Part shown: one piece after another, positions 42,626-52,891 of the stretch
How the letters are laid out: the number at the start of each line of letters is the position of its first letter
Position numbering within the stretch: position 1 is the first letter of the stretch
Origin: Nitrosopumilus zosterae
Lineage (GTDB): Archaea > Thermoproteota > Nitrososphaeria > Nitrososphaerales > Nitrosopumilaceae
Length of the DNA: 64,000 nucleotides
Assembly: GCF_025998175.1 (NCBI RefSeq)
Contig: NZ_AP026695.1
Coordinates: 558,001 to 622,000 of the forward strand
Direction: 5' to 3'
The notes under the pieces: generated by a model
What the model was told of the DNA's origin: nothing
The model's input: only the letters and a program-made list of their open reading frames with translations
The model's database searches: none
Position numbers and translations under genes: made by a program

Positions 42626-42733
42626 TTGGATAAAGAATGGCTGCGTGTAAAAAGCGGTAGAAGCAAAGGCTGCAAAAATTGCATTGTTCATAGATGTGTA
42701 CCAACTAGTTGTAATTGCGATTGTCATAAATGA
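42626..42733 (+). CDS. Tiny Cys-rich protein
   Basis: 35 residues from a TTG: MDKEWLRVKSGRSKGCKNC at the start, then CVPTSCNCDCHK. Six cysteines and two histidines in 20 residues would bind zinc. The TTG start is not confirmed by a clear promoter. The C-x4-C-x-C pattern at its end resembles the end of the small protein at 8873. Confidence 0.4.
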   Translation: MDKEWLRVKSGRSKGCKNCIVHRCVPTSCNCDCHK

Positions 42734-42750
42734 AATTTCACACATTTAAT

Positions 42751-44028
42751 TTATCTTAAAATCATGCCTATGTCCATTAGATTTGTATGTGTAAAGTTTG
42801 TGATGATGTTTCCTTTCTGTTTTTGGAAGAATCTTCCTGAATCACTGTTTTTGAGAAATTCTTTCATCACATCCAAATCAACTTTGATGTTCTCTGTGAT
42901 TGCTCCTGCAAAAATTGAATTTCCGTCTATTCCATCTGTTCCCATAGATGCTATGACGATTTTTTTTGCTTTTTGAGTATTTTTTAATAGTCTTAAAACT
43001 AATTCTTGATTTCTTCCGCCCATTCCCTTTCCCAGAACTTTTACAGTAGGTTCGCCTCCAAAAATCAAACAAGTATTTTGTTCATCTGAAATATTTTCAA
43101 GTATTTTTGGCACTACTTCTTTAATGTCTCCAAAAATCTGCATTATTGAAACTTTGTATCCTATCTCATCAGCTTTCTTTTGCATTGCTTGCAGGCAATC
43201 ATTATTGTTTGCAATGATGTAATTTTCAATCTGTGCTTTTTTTGGAGTTTCACACCTTTTTTCATTTAATCTCTTTTCTAAAATCTGCAAGACCTCCGTT
43301 GGAATTTTCCATCTGATTTTATATTTATCAATAATTTCTAATGCATCTTCATAAGTTGTATCATCCATGTATGTTGTACCTGATGCAATCGACGAAAGAT
43401 CATCACCTTCAACATCCGACATCACCAAGCTAATCCCGTGACATTTCATGTTTTCAATTAACTTCCCTCCTTTAATTTTTGAGAGATGTTTTCTAATACA
43501 ATTGAACTCTTGAATTGTTACCCCTGCTTTCAACAGCAAATTTGTAACGTGAATTTTATCATCCAATGTAATTTCATCTGGCATTGCAAGAAGAGAAGAA
43601 CCCCCTCCGGATACAAGAAAAATTATCAATTCGTCACTTCGTTTATTTTGGACGAATTTCATAACTTCTTTTGCTGCTTTTACGCTTGTTTTGTCAGGTT
43701 GTGGATGTCTGGAATTGAAAATTTGAAATTTTTTTCCTTTAATCTTGGCTTTGGAACCTTTGGGAATTACTATTATCCCGCTTTTAATGGGCATTATTGC
43801 ATTCAATGCCCTTGTCATAGAATCTCCAGCTTTCCCAAATGCTACCGAATAGATGTTTGAATATTTCTCAATATTGATCACTTTGCCTTTGATCTTAATT
43901 TCATTGGGCGTAACATATTTTGTAATGATATTTTTAGGATCTGCTGCTCGAAGACCTGCCTCTAAAATTTCTAGGCAATCTTTTTTCTTCTCAGTGGTTG
44001 CCAATTCTCTGAAATTTTGTATAATCAC
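42751..44028 (-). CDS. gckA: Glycerate 2-kinase (MOFRL family)
   Basis: 425 residues from the GTG at 44028; four more codons upstream would reach the TTG at 44040, but the TATA-like run at 44049-44062 is about 28 bases from 44028 and favours that start. SGGGSSLLAMP and FGGEPTVKVLGKGMGGRNQEL are the two signature segments of the glycerate kinase family, with the last in the MOFRL domain; TDGIDGNSIFAGAI near the C-terminus is also typical. Phosphorylates D-glycerate to 2-phosphoglycerate. Divergent from the alcohol dehydrogenase gene. Confidence 0.9.
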   Translation of the reverse strand: MIIQNFRELATTEKKKDCLEILEAGLRAADPKNIITKYVTPNEIKIKGKVINIEKYSNIYSVAFGKAGDSMTRALNAIMPIKSGIIVIPKGSKAKIKGKKFQIFNSRHPQPDKTSVKAAKEVMKFVQNKRSDELIIFLVSGGGSSLLAMPDEITLDDKIHVTNLLLKAGVTIQEFNCIRKHLSKIKGGKLIENMKCHGISLVMSDVEGDDLSSIASGTTYMDDTTYEDALEIIDKYKIRWKIPTEVLQILEKRLNEKRCETPKKAQIENYIIANNNDCLQAMQKKADEIGYKVSIMQIFGDIKEVVPKILENISDEQNTCLIFGGEPTVKVLGKGMGGRNQELVLRLLKNTQKAKKIVIASMGTDGIDGNSIFAGAITENIKVDLDVMKEFLKNSDSGRFFQKQKGNIITNFTHTNLMDIGMILR

Positions 44029-44048
44029 ACTAATTCTCAATAATGCAA

Positions 44049-44062
44049 GATATAATAATAAT
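44049..44062. promoter_or_regulatory. Shared divergent TATA region
   Basis: GATATAATAATAAT lies about 25 bases before the ATG at 44081 and about 28 bases before the GTG at 44028 on the other strand. One AT-rich element could serve both directions. Confidence 0.5.
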
Positions 44063-44080
44063 CAATGATGCCTTTGATTT

Positions 44081-45025
44081 ATGCACACAGTACGCATTCC
44101 AAAAGTTATCAACTTTGGAGAAAACGCACTTGGTGAAACAGAGTATCCGAAAAATGCCCTGGTTGTGACAACCGTTCCGCCAGAACTTTCTGACAAATGG
44201 TTAGCAAAAATGGGAATTCAGGATTATATGTTGTATGATCAAGTGAAACCTGAACCATCAATTGAAGATGTCAATACTGTGATTTCACAATTCAAAGACA
44301 AAAATCCATCTGTCTTAATCGGTCTCGGTGGTGGAAGTTCAATGGATGTAGTAAAATATGCTGCACCTGAGATGAAAAAAGAAAAAATCTTAATTCCAAC
44401 TACTTTTGGAACTGGAGCTGAAATGACAACTTATTGTGTTCTGAAATTTGATGGGAAAAAGAAACTGTTACGTGAAGATAGATTTTTAGCTGACATGGCT
44501 GTAGTCGATTCATATTTTATGGATGGTACTCCGGAACAGGTCATCAAAAATTCTGTCTGTGATGCATGTGCTCAAGCTACTGAAGGCTATGATAGCAAAC
44601 TCGGTAATGACTTGACTAGAACTCTCTGTAACCAAGCATTTGAGATTCTTTATGATGCAATAATGAATGACAAACCTGAAAACTACCCATACGGCTCAAT
44701 GTTGTCTGGGATGGGATTTGGTAATTGCTCTACGACACTTGGACATGCTTTGTCCTATGTATTCTCAAATGAAGGAGTGCCTCATGGTTATTCCTTATCT
44801 TCTTGTACTACAGTTGCTCACAAGCATAACAAGTCAATATTTTATGATCGATTCAAAGAAGCTATGGAAAAACTTGGTTTTGATAAATTAGAACTCAAAG
44901 CTGATGTTTCCGAAGCTGCAGATGTCGTAATGACTGATAGAGGACATTTAGATCCAAACCCAATTCCAATATCTAAAGAAGACGTCATGAAATGTCTTGA
45001 AGACATCAAATCAGGTAATTTGTAA
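44081..45025 (+). CDS. Iron-containing alcohol dehydrogenase family protein
   Basis: 314 residues, shorter than the 380-400 of typical members. NAD(P)-binding loop IGLGGGSSMDVVKY and IPTTFGTGAEMT are standard. Metal ligands: Asp161 (CDACAQATEGY), His222 (LGHALSY) and His235 (PHGYSL). The residue four after the Asp, usually a His in Fe-type enzymes, is Gln165, as in enzymes that use a three-ligand (Asp, His, His) set such as glycerol dehydrogenases. In ammonia-oxidising archaea a protein of this family reduces malonic and succinic semialdehyde in the 3-hydroxypropionate/4-hydroxybutyrate cycle; this gene may be that enzyme, which would need direct comparison. Confidence 0.82.
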   Translation: MHTVRIPKVINFGENALGETEYPKNALVVTTVPPELSDKWLAKMGIQDYMLYDQVKPEPSIEDVNTVISQFKDKNPSVLIGLGGGSSMDVVKYAAPEMKKEKILIPTTFGTGAEMTTYCVLKFDGKKKLLREDRFLADMAVVDSYFMDGTPEQVIKNSVCDACAQATEGYDSKLGNDLTRTLCNQAFEILYDAIMNDKPENYPYGSMLSGMGFGNCSTTLGHALSYVFSNEGVPHGYSLSSCTTVAHKHNKSIFYDRFKEAMEKLGFDKLELKADVSEAADVVMTDRGHLDPNPIPISKEDVMKCLEDIKSGNL

Positions 45026-45124
45026 AAAATTCAAAATTTTTTACCTTTTTTCTATTTTATTGATTAACTGCGAAATTGGCAGCTTGATGAAACTTTTTAT
45101 GCTAATACTCTAAGGTAATTATAC

Positions 45125-46225
45125 TTGGCTTCAAAGAAACTCAAATTTGGCATTCAAAACGGATTAAATGTAGCACGAGCCGGATATACTGAGGACCAAA
45201 TTTTAACGGCTTGTATGCTGGCTGATAAAACTGGATATGATTCGATTTTCTACATGGATCATACAAATGTTCCACAATGGAAAAACGCTACAGTACTCGA
45301 TCCATGGGTCATGCTTTCTGCGATAGCTGCAGTAACAAATAATGTAGAATTGGGAACTTGTGTTACAGATGCAATTAGAAGACACCCATCAAATATTGCA
45401 TTAGCTGCAATTACTCTTGATAGAGTTTCAAAAGGCCGAGCGATACTTGGAATCGGCGCAGGTGAGGCACAAAATCTAAAAGAATTCTGCATTCCGTTTG
45501 AAAAACCAGTTTCAAAATGGGAAGAGCAAATTGAGGTTATTCATACATTATACAATTCCACTCCCGACAATATTGTTGATTACACTGGAAAATATTACCA
45601 ACTAGAAGGTGCATGCTTACAAGCCCCGCCAATTAGAAAACCACGTCCTCCAACTTATATGGCATCAGGTGGCAAGAGAACTTTAGAATTAACAGGAAAA
45701 CTCGGAGATGGGTGGCTTCCAATTGGTTATACTCCTGAACTCTTTGAGGATCACAAAAAACAAATCGAATCATCCATGGATAAGCACAATCGCACTCAAG
45801 AAGAAAAAGACAACTTCCAAATGGCTTTAGATATTGATGTGTACTTTTCTGAGGATGCAGAAGAATCTTGGGCTAAAATGAAAGAAGCTGTAAAAGTTAG
45901 TTTATTCAAACCCGAAGTATTGCGAGTGCATGGATTAAAAGAAATTGAAGGATTTGATTTTGTTAAATACTTTACAGAATATTCCATGTCTGATCAAAGT
46001 TGGATTGTAAAGATGAGGGAGGCAGCTACAAAAATTCCTGACAAAGTTGCACGTTCTTCCACTGCAGTTGGAACCCCTGAAGATATCATTCCCACATTTG
46101 AGCGATTTATGGAGGCAGGTGTTAATCACTTTGTTATAAGATTCTGGGGTAAGAACTACTTTGGTTCTATAGATAAATTTGCAAGTCATGTTATGCCTGC
46201 ACTTAGAGAAAAAGCCAAACAATAA
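45125..46225 (+). CDS. F420-dependent luciferase-like oxidoreductase
   Basis: 366 residues from a TTG with a TATA-like run about 30 bases upstream. Alpha/beta barrel of the bacterial luciferase family: KFGIQNGLNVARAGYTEDQI, FYMDHTNVPQWKNA, LGTCVTDAIRRHPSNIALAA, SKGRAILGIGAGEAQNLKEF and RKPRPPTYMASGGKRTLELTG. Sequence style is that of F420-dependent enzymes, including methylene-tetrahydromethanopterin reductase and F420-dependent glucose-6-phosphate dehydrogenase. Thaumarchaea do have F420. The exact substrate cannot be told from the sequence. Confidence 0.87.
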   Translation: MASKKLKFGIQNGLNVARAGYTEDQILTACMLADKTGYDSIFYMDHTNVPQWKNATVLDPWVMLSAIAAVTNNVELGTCVTDAIRRHPSNIALAAITLDRVSKGRAILGIGAGEAQNLKEFCIPFEKPVSKWEEQIEVIHTLYNSTPDNIVDYTGKYYQLEGACLQAPPIRKPRPPTYMASGGKRTLELTGKLGDGWLPIGYTPELFEDHKKQIESSMDKHNRTQEEKDNFQMALDIDVYFSEDAEESWAKMKEAVKVSLFKPEVLRVHGLKEIEGFDFVKYFTEYSMSDQSWIVKMREAATKIPDKVARSSTAVGTPEDIIPTFERFMEAGVNHFVIRFWGKNYFGSIDKFASHVMPALREKAKQ

Positions 46226-46280
46226 GACATCTGTTCTATAACATACAGAAAATCATTTACTCTACTTGTTTTTATGATGT

Positions 46281-46514
46281 ATGATGGATGACGAACTACC
46301 TGAATCACTAAAAAAATATCTTGATGTTTTAGATGAAAATGTAGACATTTTGGCAAATCTTGAATTTGATTTGGGTGATGAACTGGAAGACGAATTGACC
46401 CCCCACATGGGACTCCACAATCTTTATGATATGACTGAAGATGTTGCCCAATCTGCACGACTCAAGCGTGCTGAATCTAATTTTTCACGAAGGCAAGCCG
46501 AAGATTCTCTATGA
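46281..46514 (+). CDS. Small acidic protein of unknown function
   Basis: 77 residues, acidic N-terminal half (PESLKKYLDVLDENVDILAN), basic C-terminus (RLKRAESNFSRRQAEDSL). Starts MMDDELPE at 46281 (or the second Met). It overlaps the convergent gene at 46509 by six bases. No family recognised. Confidence 0.6.
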   Translation: MMDDELPESLKKYLDVLDENVDILANLEFDLGDELEDELTPHMGLHNLYDMTEDVAQSARLKRAESNFSRRQAEDSL

Positions 46515-46928
46515 TTTGTGTGGCCGTTTGTTTTTTGCTTTTGTAAATGCCTTTGCTCTCCGTTTGTTTTTCTGCTTTTCTAATCTTTTTCTAGTACGCT
46601 CAGTTGCATTTGTTGAGCCTTGAATGATTTTTGTCTTACTTCCGTCTCTTAACATGATCTCTTTCCCTTTGAATCTGAATTCAACATCTCTGCATTTGAC
46701 ATAATATTTTTTTAGACAAAAAAATATCCTATTGTTTGTCCCATGCATATCTTTGACCTCTTTTGATTTTTTTAATTCATTGAGTATATTTCGAAGTAGA
46801 CCTTTGTCAATTTCTGTAATTCTGTGGATTTCTCGGAACCAAATGAATCTAGATTCGGATCCCCACTCCTCTAATAGTTCTAATACTTTCTGAGTGGCAT
46901 TTTCTTGTTCCTCGTTGATTTCATTCAC
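46509..46928 (-). CDS. HTH protein with a basic tail
   Basis: 139 residues. Residues about 15-60 fit a winged-helix pattern (FREIHRITEIDKGLLRNILNE LKK). The C-terminal 50 residues are strongly basic (RKRLEKQKNKRRAKAFTKAK), suitable for nucleic acid binding. Could be a transcription or translation-related factor. Alone on its strand between two short genes; no function assigned. Confidence 0.65.
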   Translation of the reverse strand: MNEINEEQENATQKVLELLEEWGSESRFIWFREIHRITEIDKGLLRNILNELKKSKEVKDMHGTNNRIFFCLKKYYVKCRDVEFRFKGKEIMLRDGSKTKIIQGSTNATERTRKRLEKQKNKRRAKAFTKAKNKRPHKS

Positions 46929-46990
46929 ATCTTTTCTTTTAAACTCCTAAATTTAGCAATTTACCTTAATGAAAACTATTCATGATAAAG

Positions 46991-47215
46991 TCATTTATTG
47001 GATTTTTTCTTCGTTTGTTTTAATCTGGATTTTATTACCTTTACTGATTGTTTTTGATTCTTCTCCATTTTGTTAGCTATTGAATCAATCTGCTGAATGA
47101 TTTTTGATTGCGATTCTATTGAATTTGTTTTCAATAATTTCTTTTTTAATTTTTTTAGTTGATTGGAATAATCTCTAAAGTCATTTTTTAGTTCATCAAG
47201 ATATGGATCATCCAT
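46991..47215 (-). CDS. Small coiled-coil protein
   Basis: 74 residues, a single charged coiled coil (DYSNQLKKLKKKLLKTNS) with a Lys-rich end (SRLKQTKKKSNK). Upstream of it, AT-rich sequence may be a promoter. Unknown function. Confidence 0.55.
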   Translation of the reverse strand: MDDPYLDELKNDFRDYSNQLKKLKKKLLKTNSIESQSKIIQQIDSIANKMEKNQKQSVKVIKSRLKQTKKKSNK

Positions 47216-47292
47216 ATTGACTTTTATTTTGCCTCATATTTTAGGCATTTTTCATGATCTGGATTTATAATATTATTTATTTTTATTAATTT

Positions 47293-47925
47293 GTGCAATT
47301 TGTTGGAATTCTTCAAATAAGATCATATGACAAGGTAAAAGAATTTCTAAATGAGGAGCATGTAGGACGTCTATCCAGCATAGATGAAAATGGGTTTCCT
47401 CAAATTATTCCAATGAATTTTGTTTTTCTTAATGACGCGATTTACATGCATTCACATGTAAAAGGAGAAAAATTGGAAAATATATCTAGGAATAACAAAG
47501 TTGGTTTTGAGGCAGACAGGGAGCTAGAGTTTCTGCCGTCTTATTTTGAGGATCCTCATAATGCATCTCTTGCAGACACTTTGTACATTAGTGTTGTAAT
47601 TAAGGGAATGGGAGTTTTTGTTTCTGACAGAGAAGAAAAAACGCTTGCACTCAATGGACTGATGAAAAAATATCAGCCTGAAGGACAGTATGATCCAATT
47701 GAATCTGATATGAGGGTCTTAGATGCTGTAAGCATTATCAAAGTTGTCCCTCAAACAATTCATGGCAAATATAAGATTGGGCAACATTTGAATCCAAAAG
47801 ATAGAATGGAACTTGCAAAAAATATTTTGAAAAAAAATTCTCCGACATCTAAAAAGACTCTAAAAATCATGGGTTTTGAAGAGACATCTGATGGTTTAAG
47901 AATGATTGATGAACCTGTTTGGTAA
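47293..47925 (+). CDS. Pyridoxamine-5'-phosphate-oxidase-like flavin-binding protein
   Basis: 210 residues from a GTG; a strong TATA-like run AATATTATTTATTTTTATT lies 15-30 bases upstream. The split-barrel pattern is HVGRLSSIDENGFPQIIPMN, IYMHSHVKGEKLENISRNN and KVGFEAD, as in FMN- or F420-binding members. The C-terminal part (MIDEPVW) is an extension. Likely a small flavin- or heme-type redox protein; cofactor not determinable. Confidence 0.75.
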   Translation: MQFVGILQIRSYDKVKEFLNEEHVGRLSSIDENGFPQIIPMNFVFLNDAIYMHSHVKGEKLENISRNNKVGFEADRELEFLPSYFEDPHNASLADTLYISVVIKGMGVFVSDREEKTLALNGLMKKYQPEGQYDPIESDMRVLDAVSIIKVVPQTIHGKYKIGQHLNPKDRMELAKNILKKNSPTSKKTLKIMGFEETSDGLRMIDEPVW

Positions 47926-48126
47926 GATAATTCATTTCACATGTTTTTTCTCAGTTTGTTTACAATAAACATGCACAAAATATGATTTATGGTTATTTGA
48001 AAAACATGATATTTTCTCATGTTCTGGATTAGTAAATGATTGTGCTTAAAGTTTGATTTGTTTTTTACCTTTAGTTTTTAATTAACAAACGCTAGCTATA
48101 AGTTCAGTTTTCAAGAATTGTAGATA

Positions 48127-50079
48127 TTGGAACAGACCTCTAGATTTGAATTAATCTCTGATTATTCCCCAACTGGAGATCAACCCCAAGCAATTGATGA
48201 ATTAGTCAAAGGCGTAAAAAAGAAAACAATTCAAACTTTACTTGGAGTTACAGGAAGCGGTAAAACCTTCTCCATCGCTAATGTTATTGCTAGAACTGGC
48301 AAAAACACTTTGGTAATTTCTCACAACAAAACTCTGGCAGCTCAACTTTATGCAGAACTAAAGCAATTCTTTCCAAAAAACAATGTTGGTTATTTTGTGT
48401 CATACTATGACTACTATCAGCCAGAAAGCTATCTTCCTCAAACTGATACCTACATTGAAAAGGATACCCAGATAAATGAAAAGATTGAAAAATTAAGACT
48501 AGAGTCTACTGCAATGCTACTCTCAGGCGAACCCACGATTATCGTCTCTACTGTTTCTTGCATTTACTCTCTTGGAAATCCAAAAGATTGGGAAGATTTG
48601 GCAATTACGTTAAAACCTGGTGATGAAATAAGAAGAACTGATCTAATTAGAAAATTTGTTGATGCACGGTATGAAAGAAATGATGTTGAAGTTGCACCTG
48701 GAAATTTCAGAGTAAAAGGTGACACTATTGATGTCACGCCTGCATACTCTGAAGATATAGTGAGAATTTCCTTGTTTGGTGATGAAATAGAAAAAATCAC
48801 TCTTCTTGATCATGTGTCATTAAAAGAAAAAAAACTCGTATCTCAAATGAAAATTTTTCCTGCAAAACATTACCTTATTGCCAAAGACGTTAGAGAAAAA
48901 GCTGTTAAATCAATTAAACAAGAATTACAAAAGCGTCTGCCTGAATTAAATGAACTAGAAAAACAAAGACTTGAAATGCGAACAAAATATGATTTGGAAA
49001 TGATTGAAGAGTTGGGATATTGTTCTGGTATTGAAAATTACTCTAGGCATTTTGATGGTAGATCTGCTGGCGAAAAAGCTTTTTGCTTGATGGATTTTTT
49101 TGGAGATGACTATCTTTTAGTAATTGATGAATCCCATGTCACATTGCCACAACTTCATGGTATGTACAAGGGAGATCACTCTAGAAAAAAAGAACTCGTA
49201 ACATATGGATTTAGATTGCCGAGTGCATATGATAACAGGCCATTAAAATTTGAAGAATTTGAGAAATACATTAAAAATACGATATTTGTATCTGCAACTC
49301 CATCAGAATATGAAAAAAAAATCTCCACAAAAATAGCAGAACAACTAGTGAGACCTACTGGTCTACTTGATCCTTTAGTTGAGATTAGGCCAACCCTAGG
49401 TCAAATGGATGATTTAATTAATGAAATCAATAAAAGAGCTGCTAAATCTGAGCGTGTTTTGGTTACTACTCTGACCAAAAGAATGGCTGAAGATTTAGCA
49501 GAATATCTGTCCAAAAAACAAGTCAGGGTACGATACATGCATTCCGAAATTGAAGGATTACAAAGAACTGAATTGATCAGACAATTACGTCTAGGCGAAT
49601 TTGACGTTCTCGTTGGAATCAATTTACTACGAGAAGGATTGGACATACCCGAAGTCTCCCTAGTTGCAATTTTAGATGCTGATAAAGAAGGCTTTCTAAG
49701 AAATTTTACTAGCTTGATTCAAACATGCGGACGTGCAGCCAGAAATGAAAATGGAACCGTCATAATGTATGCGGATAACACTACGCAATCTATGAAAAAT
49801 GCCATGAATGAAACTAAACGTCGTAGAGAAAAACAAATTAAATATAATCTACAACACAACATTACTCCTAAAACCATCATAAAATCAGTGCCCGAACAAG
49901 AAACCACATTGGATGAATCAAAATTAAAATCCACTCATGATTTAAACAATGACATTATTGATTTAGATGCTCAAATGAAAAAATATTCTGAAGAATTAGA
50001 CTTTGAGCGAGCAATTGAATGTAGGGATAGGATAAAAAGACTAGAAAAGGAGATTAGATTTAAAGATGGTAGAAACTAA
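48127..50079 (+). CDS. uvrB: Excinuclease ABC subunit B
   Basis: 650 residues from a TTG. Walker A GVTGSGKTFS, the beta-hairpin segment YFVSYYDYYQPESYLPQTDT that holds DNA next to the damage, the DESH box VIDESHVTLPQ, motif IV-VI region (LLREGLDIPEVSL; IQTCGRAARNENG) and the C-terminal UVR motif (YSEELDFERAIECRDRIKRL) that binds UvrC. Complete. Damage-verification helicase of nucleotide excision repair. uvrA follows with a 14-base overlap, uvrC with an 11-base overlap: one operon. Confidence 0.97.
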   Translation: MEQTSRFELISDYSPTGDQPQAIDELVKGVKKKTIQTLLGVTGSGKTFSIANVIARTGKNTLVISHNKTLAAQLYAELKQFFPKNNVGYFVSYYDYYQPESYLPQTDTYIEKDTQINEKIEKLRLESTAMLLSGEPTIIVSTVSCIYSLGNPKDWEDLAITLKPGDEIRRTDLIRKFVDARYERNDVEVAPGNFRVKGDTIDVTPAYSEDIVRISLFGDEIEKITLLDHVSLKEKKLVSQMKIFPAKHYLIAKDVREKAVKSIKQELQKRLPELNELEKQRLEMRTKYDLEMIEELGYCSGIENYSRHFDGRSAGEKAFCLMDFFGDDYLLVIDESHVTLPQLHGMYKGDHSRKKELVTYGFRLPSAYDNRPLKFEEFEKYIKNTIFVSATPSEYEKKISTKIAEQLVRPTGLLDPLVEIRPTLGQMDDLINEINKRAAKSERVLVTTLTKRMAEDLAEYLSKKQVRVRYMHSEIEGLQRTELIRQLRLGEFDVLVGINLLREGLDIPEVSLVAILDADKEGFLRNFTSLIQTCGRAARNENGTVIMYADNTTQSMKNAMNETKRRREKQIKYNLQHNITPKTIIKSVPEQETTLDESKLKSTHDLNNDIIDLDAQMKKYSEELDFERAIECRDRIKRLEKEIRFKDGRN

Positions 50080-52891
50080 ACTAAAAATTCGAGGAGCACG
50101 ACATCATAATCTAAAAAATCTAGATATTGATATCCCAAAAAACAAACTAGTTGTAATTAGCGGATTATCCGGATCTGGAAAATCCACATTGGCTTTTGAT
50201 ACAATTTATGCTGAGGGTCAAAGACGGTATGTTGAATCTCTCTCAGCATACGCTCGTCAATTTTTAGAAATGATGGATAAACCCGATGTTGATTCCATTG
50301 AAGGATTATCTCCTGCAATTTCTATTCAACAAAAAACCACCAGCAAAAATCCTCGTTCTACTGTGGGTACAACTACTGAAATTTATGATTATATGCGATT
50401 ACTTTATGCAAGAATTGGTATCCCGTATTGCACAAATTGTGGAAGAAAGGTGTCAACACAATCAGTCGAGCGAATATGTGATTCTGTCCTAAAAGACTTT
50501 TCTGGGAAAAAGATCTTGATTTTAGCCCCTATCATTCAAAGAAAAAAAGGAACATATGAAAAATTATTTGAACAAATCAAAAAAGACGGGTATTCTAGAG
50601 TACGCATAAATGGAGAAATTTTGAGCCTGGATGATGAAATTCCTCCACTTGACCGGCAAAAATGGCACAATATTGAAATTATTGTTGATAGAATAACTAG
50701 TGAAAAATCTGAACGCTCCCGACTCTTTGAGGCAATTCAAACTGCCATTAAAGCATCAAAAGGAGATGTGATGATTGCAACTGACAAGGATGAAAAAATC
50801 TTCTCGCAAAATAATGCATGTCCATATTGTGGATTAACAGTAGGCGAATTAGAACCACGCTCGTTTTCATTTAATTCCCCGTTTGGAATGTGTAAAACAT
50901 GTAATGGATTGGGTGTAAAGATGGAGTTTGATGCTGATTTAGTAATTCCTGATAAAACAAAATCAATTTTGGATGGAGCAATCGTTCCTTGGAGTGGAAG
51001 ATTCTCTTCCTTTAGAAGACAAGCATTAAGAGCGGTTGGAATGAAATTTGGTTTTGATTTGATGACTCCCTTGGAAAAAATTAAACCAAAACATTTTGAT
51101 ATTATTTTACATGGCACATCTGATTTAATTGATTTTAAATATCGCTCCAAATCTGGCGATTCTTCTTGGCAATATACCGATGCATTTGAAGGTGTACTTG
51201 TAAATCTTCAGCGGGTTTTTATGGAGACTGACTCTGAATCAAAAAGAGAGTGGTTAAAGCAATTCATGCGTGACACTCCATGCAATTCATGTGATGGTAA
51301 AAAATTAAAACCTGAATCACTTGCAGTCAAAATTAATGAAAAAGGAATAATGGATGTTTGCGATATGTCCATTGATCATTGTTATGATTTTTTTTCTACT
51401 CTAAAATTAACTGAAAACGAACAATACATTGCAAAAGATGTTCTCAAAGAGATCAAAGAACGTCTGGAATTTTTGATGAATGTGGGATTGAATTATTTAT
51501 CATTAAACAGATTAAGCTCAACATTATCTGGGGGTGAATCTCAAAGAATTAGATTGGCAACACAGATAGGCTCTAACCTGACTGGTGTTTTGTATGTGCT
51601 TGACGAACCAACAATTGGACTACATCAACGTGATAATGCTAGACTAATTAAAACGCTAAACAAGCTACGAAATCTTGGAAATTCAGTCATAGTTGTGGAG
51701 CATGACGAAGAAGTAATACGAAATTCAGACTGGATTGTGGATTTGGGACCTGGCGCAGGAGTTCATGGCGGAAACGTGGTTTTTGAAGGAACAGTTGATA
51801 AAATTCTAAATGGCAGCAACTCTGTCACTGGTGCATATTTGAAGGATAATTCTCTGATTGCGTTGAAAAATAAAATTCGTAATCGCTCTGGTTCATTAAT
51901 TATTAGAAAAGCATCAGAAAACAATCTCAAAGATATTGATGTTGAAATCCCTTTGGGGTTTTTTGTATCCGTTACTGGTGTTTCAGGTTCTGGAAAATCG
52001 ACTTTGATTAATGACGTACTGCTTAAAACACTGGAGAGTCATTTTTACAAAACAAATGTCAGGCCTGGCAATCACAAAGAGATTGTTGGTTTAGAGAATA
52101 TTGATAAAGTTATTGCAATTGATCAATCGCCAATTGGTAGAACGCCACGTTCAAATCCTGCAACATACATTGGTGCATTTACTCCTATTAGAGAACTATA
52201 TGCAAATACTGAATTATCAAAAGAACGCGGCTATGCTCCTGGACAATTTTCATTTAATGTGGCCGATGGACGATGTTTTGCATGTGATGGAGATGGCGTT
52301 AAACAAATTGAAATGCAATTTTTGTCTGACGTTTATGTAAAATGCGATGAGTGTAAAGGAAAGAGATACAACACCGAAACATTATCTGTGCTGTACAAGG
52401 GTAAAAACATCTCCGATATTTTAGACATGACTGTCTATGAGGCATTAAATTTCTTTGAGAATATCCCATCAATTAAACGAAAACTACAAACAGTTTATGA
52501 TGTTGGGCTAGGTTATGTCAAACTAGGCCAATCATCTACAACACTTTCTGGCGGAGAAGCTCAAAGGGTAAAACTTGCGTCTGAACTCTCAAAGAGAGGT
52601 ACTGGGAAAACTCTCTATATTCTGGATGAACCAACAACCGGATTGCATTTTGCTGACGTTCAAAAACTACTTGATGTCCTTAATCGATTGGTAAATTTAG
52701 GAAATACTGTGGTTGTCATTGAGCATAATATGGATGTGATCAAAAATTCTGATTGGGTGATTGATCTTGGACCTGAAGGAGGTGATGAAGGAGGGAAAAT
52801 TGTTGCTAGTGGTACCCCTCATGATTTGGCAAAGGCACCTGGAAGTTATACTGGAAAGTTTCTGAAAAAACTATTAAAAAATGACTTTTGA
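50066..52891 (+). CDS. uvrA: Excinuclease ABC subunit A
   Basis: 941 residues. Two ABC ATPase cassettes: [20 protein letters not shown] with [17 protein letters not shown], and [12 protein letters not shown] with [17 protein letters not shown]. Zinc-finger regions: CPYCG...CKTC in the insertion and CFACDGDG...CDECKG in the second half. Damage recognition and loading of UvrB. Full length, consistent with transfer from bacteria into the archaeal ancestor, as in other thaumarchaeota. Confidence 0.97.
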   Translation: MVETKLKIRGARHHNLKNLDIDIPKNKLVVISGLSGSGKSTLAFDTIYAEGQRRYVESLSAYARQFLEMMDKPDVDSIEGLSPAISIQQKTTSKNPRSTVGTTTEIYDYMRLLYARIGIPYCTNCGRKVSTQSVERICDSVLKDFSGKKILILAPIIQRKKGTYEKLFEQIKKDGYSRVRINGEILSLDDEIPPLDRQKWHNIEIIVDRITSEKSERSRLFEAIQTAIKASKGDVMIATDKDEKIFSQNNACPYCGLTVGELEPRSFSFNSPFGMCKTCNGLGVKMEFDADLVIPDKTKSILDGAIVPWSGRFSSFRRQALRAVGMKFGFDLMTPLEKIKPKHFDIILHGTSDLIDFKYRSKSGDSSWQYTDAFEGVLVNLQRVFMETDSESKREWLKQFMRDTPCNSCDGKKLKPESLAVKINEKGIMDVCDMSIDHCYDFFSTLKLTENEQYIAKDVLKEIKERLEFLMNVGLNYLSLNRLSSTLSGGESQRIRLATQIGSNLTGVLYVLDEPTIGLHQRDNARLIKTLNKLRNLGNSVIVVEHDEEVIRNSDWIVDLGPGAGVHGGNVVFEGTVDKILNGSNSVTGAYLKDNSLIALKNKIRNRSGSLIIRKASENNLKDIDVEIPLGFFVSVTGVSGSGKSTLINDVLLKTLESHFYKTNVRPGNHKEIVGLENIDKVIAIDQSPIGRTPRSNPATYIGAFTPIRELYANTELSKERGYAPGQFSFNVADGRCFACDGDGVKQIEMQFLSDVYVKCDECKGKRYNTETLSVLYKGKNISDILDMTVYEALNFFENIPSIKRKLQTVYDVGLGYVKLGQSSTTLSGGEAQRVKLASELSKRGTGKTLYILDEPTTGLHFADVQKLLDVLNRLVNLGNTVVVIEHNMDVIKNSDWVIDLGPEGGDEGGKIVASGTPHDLAKAPGSYTGKFLKKLLKNDF

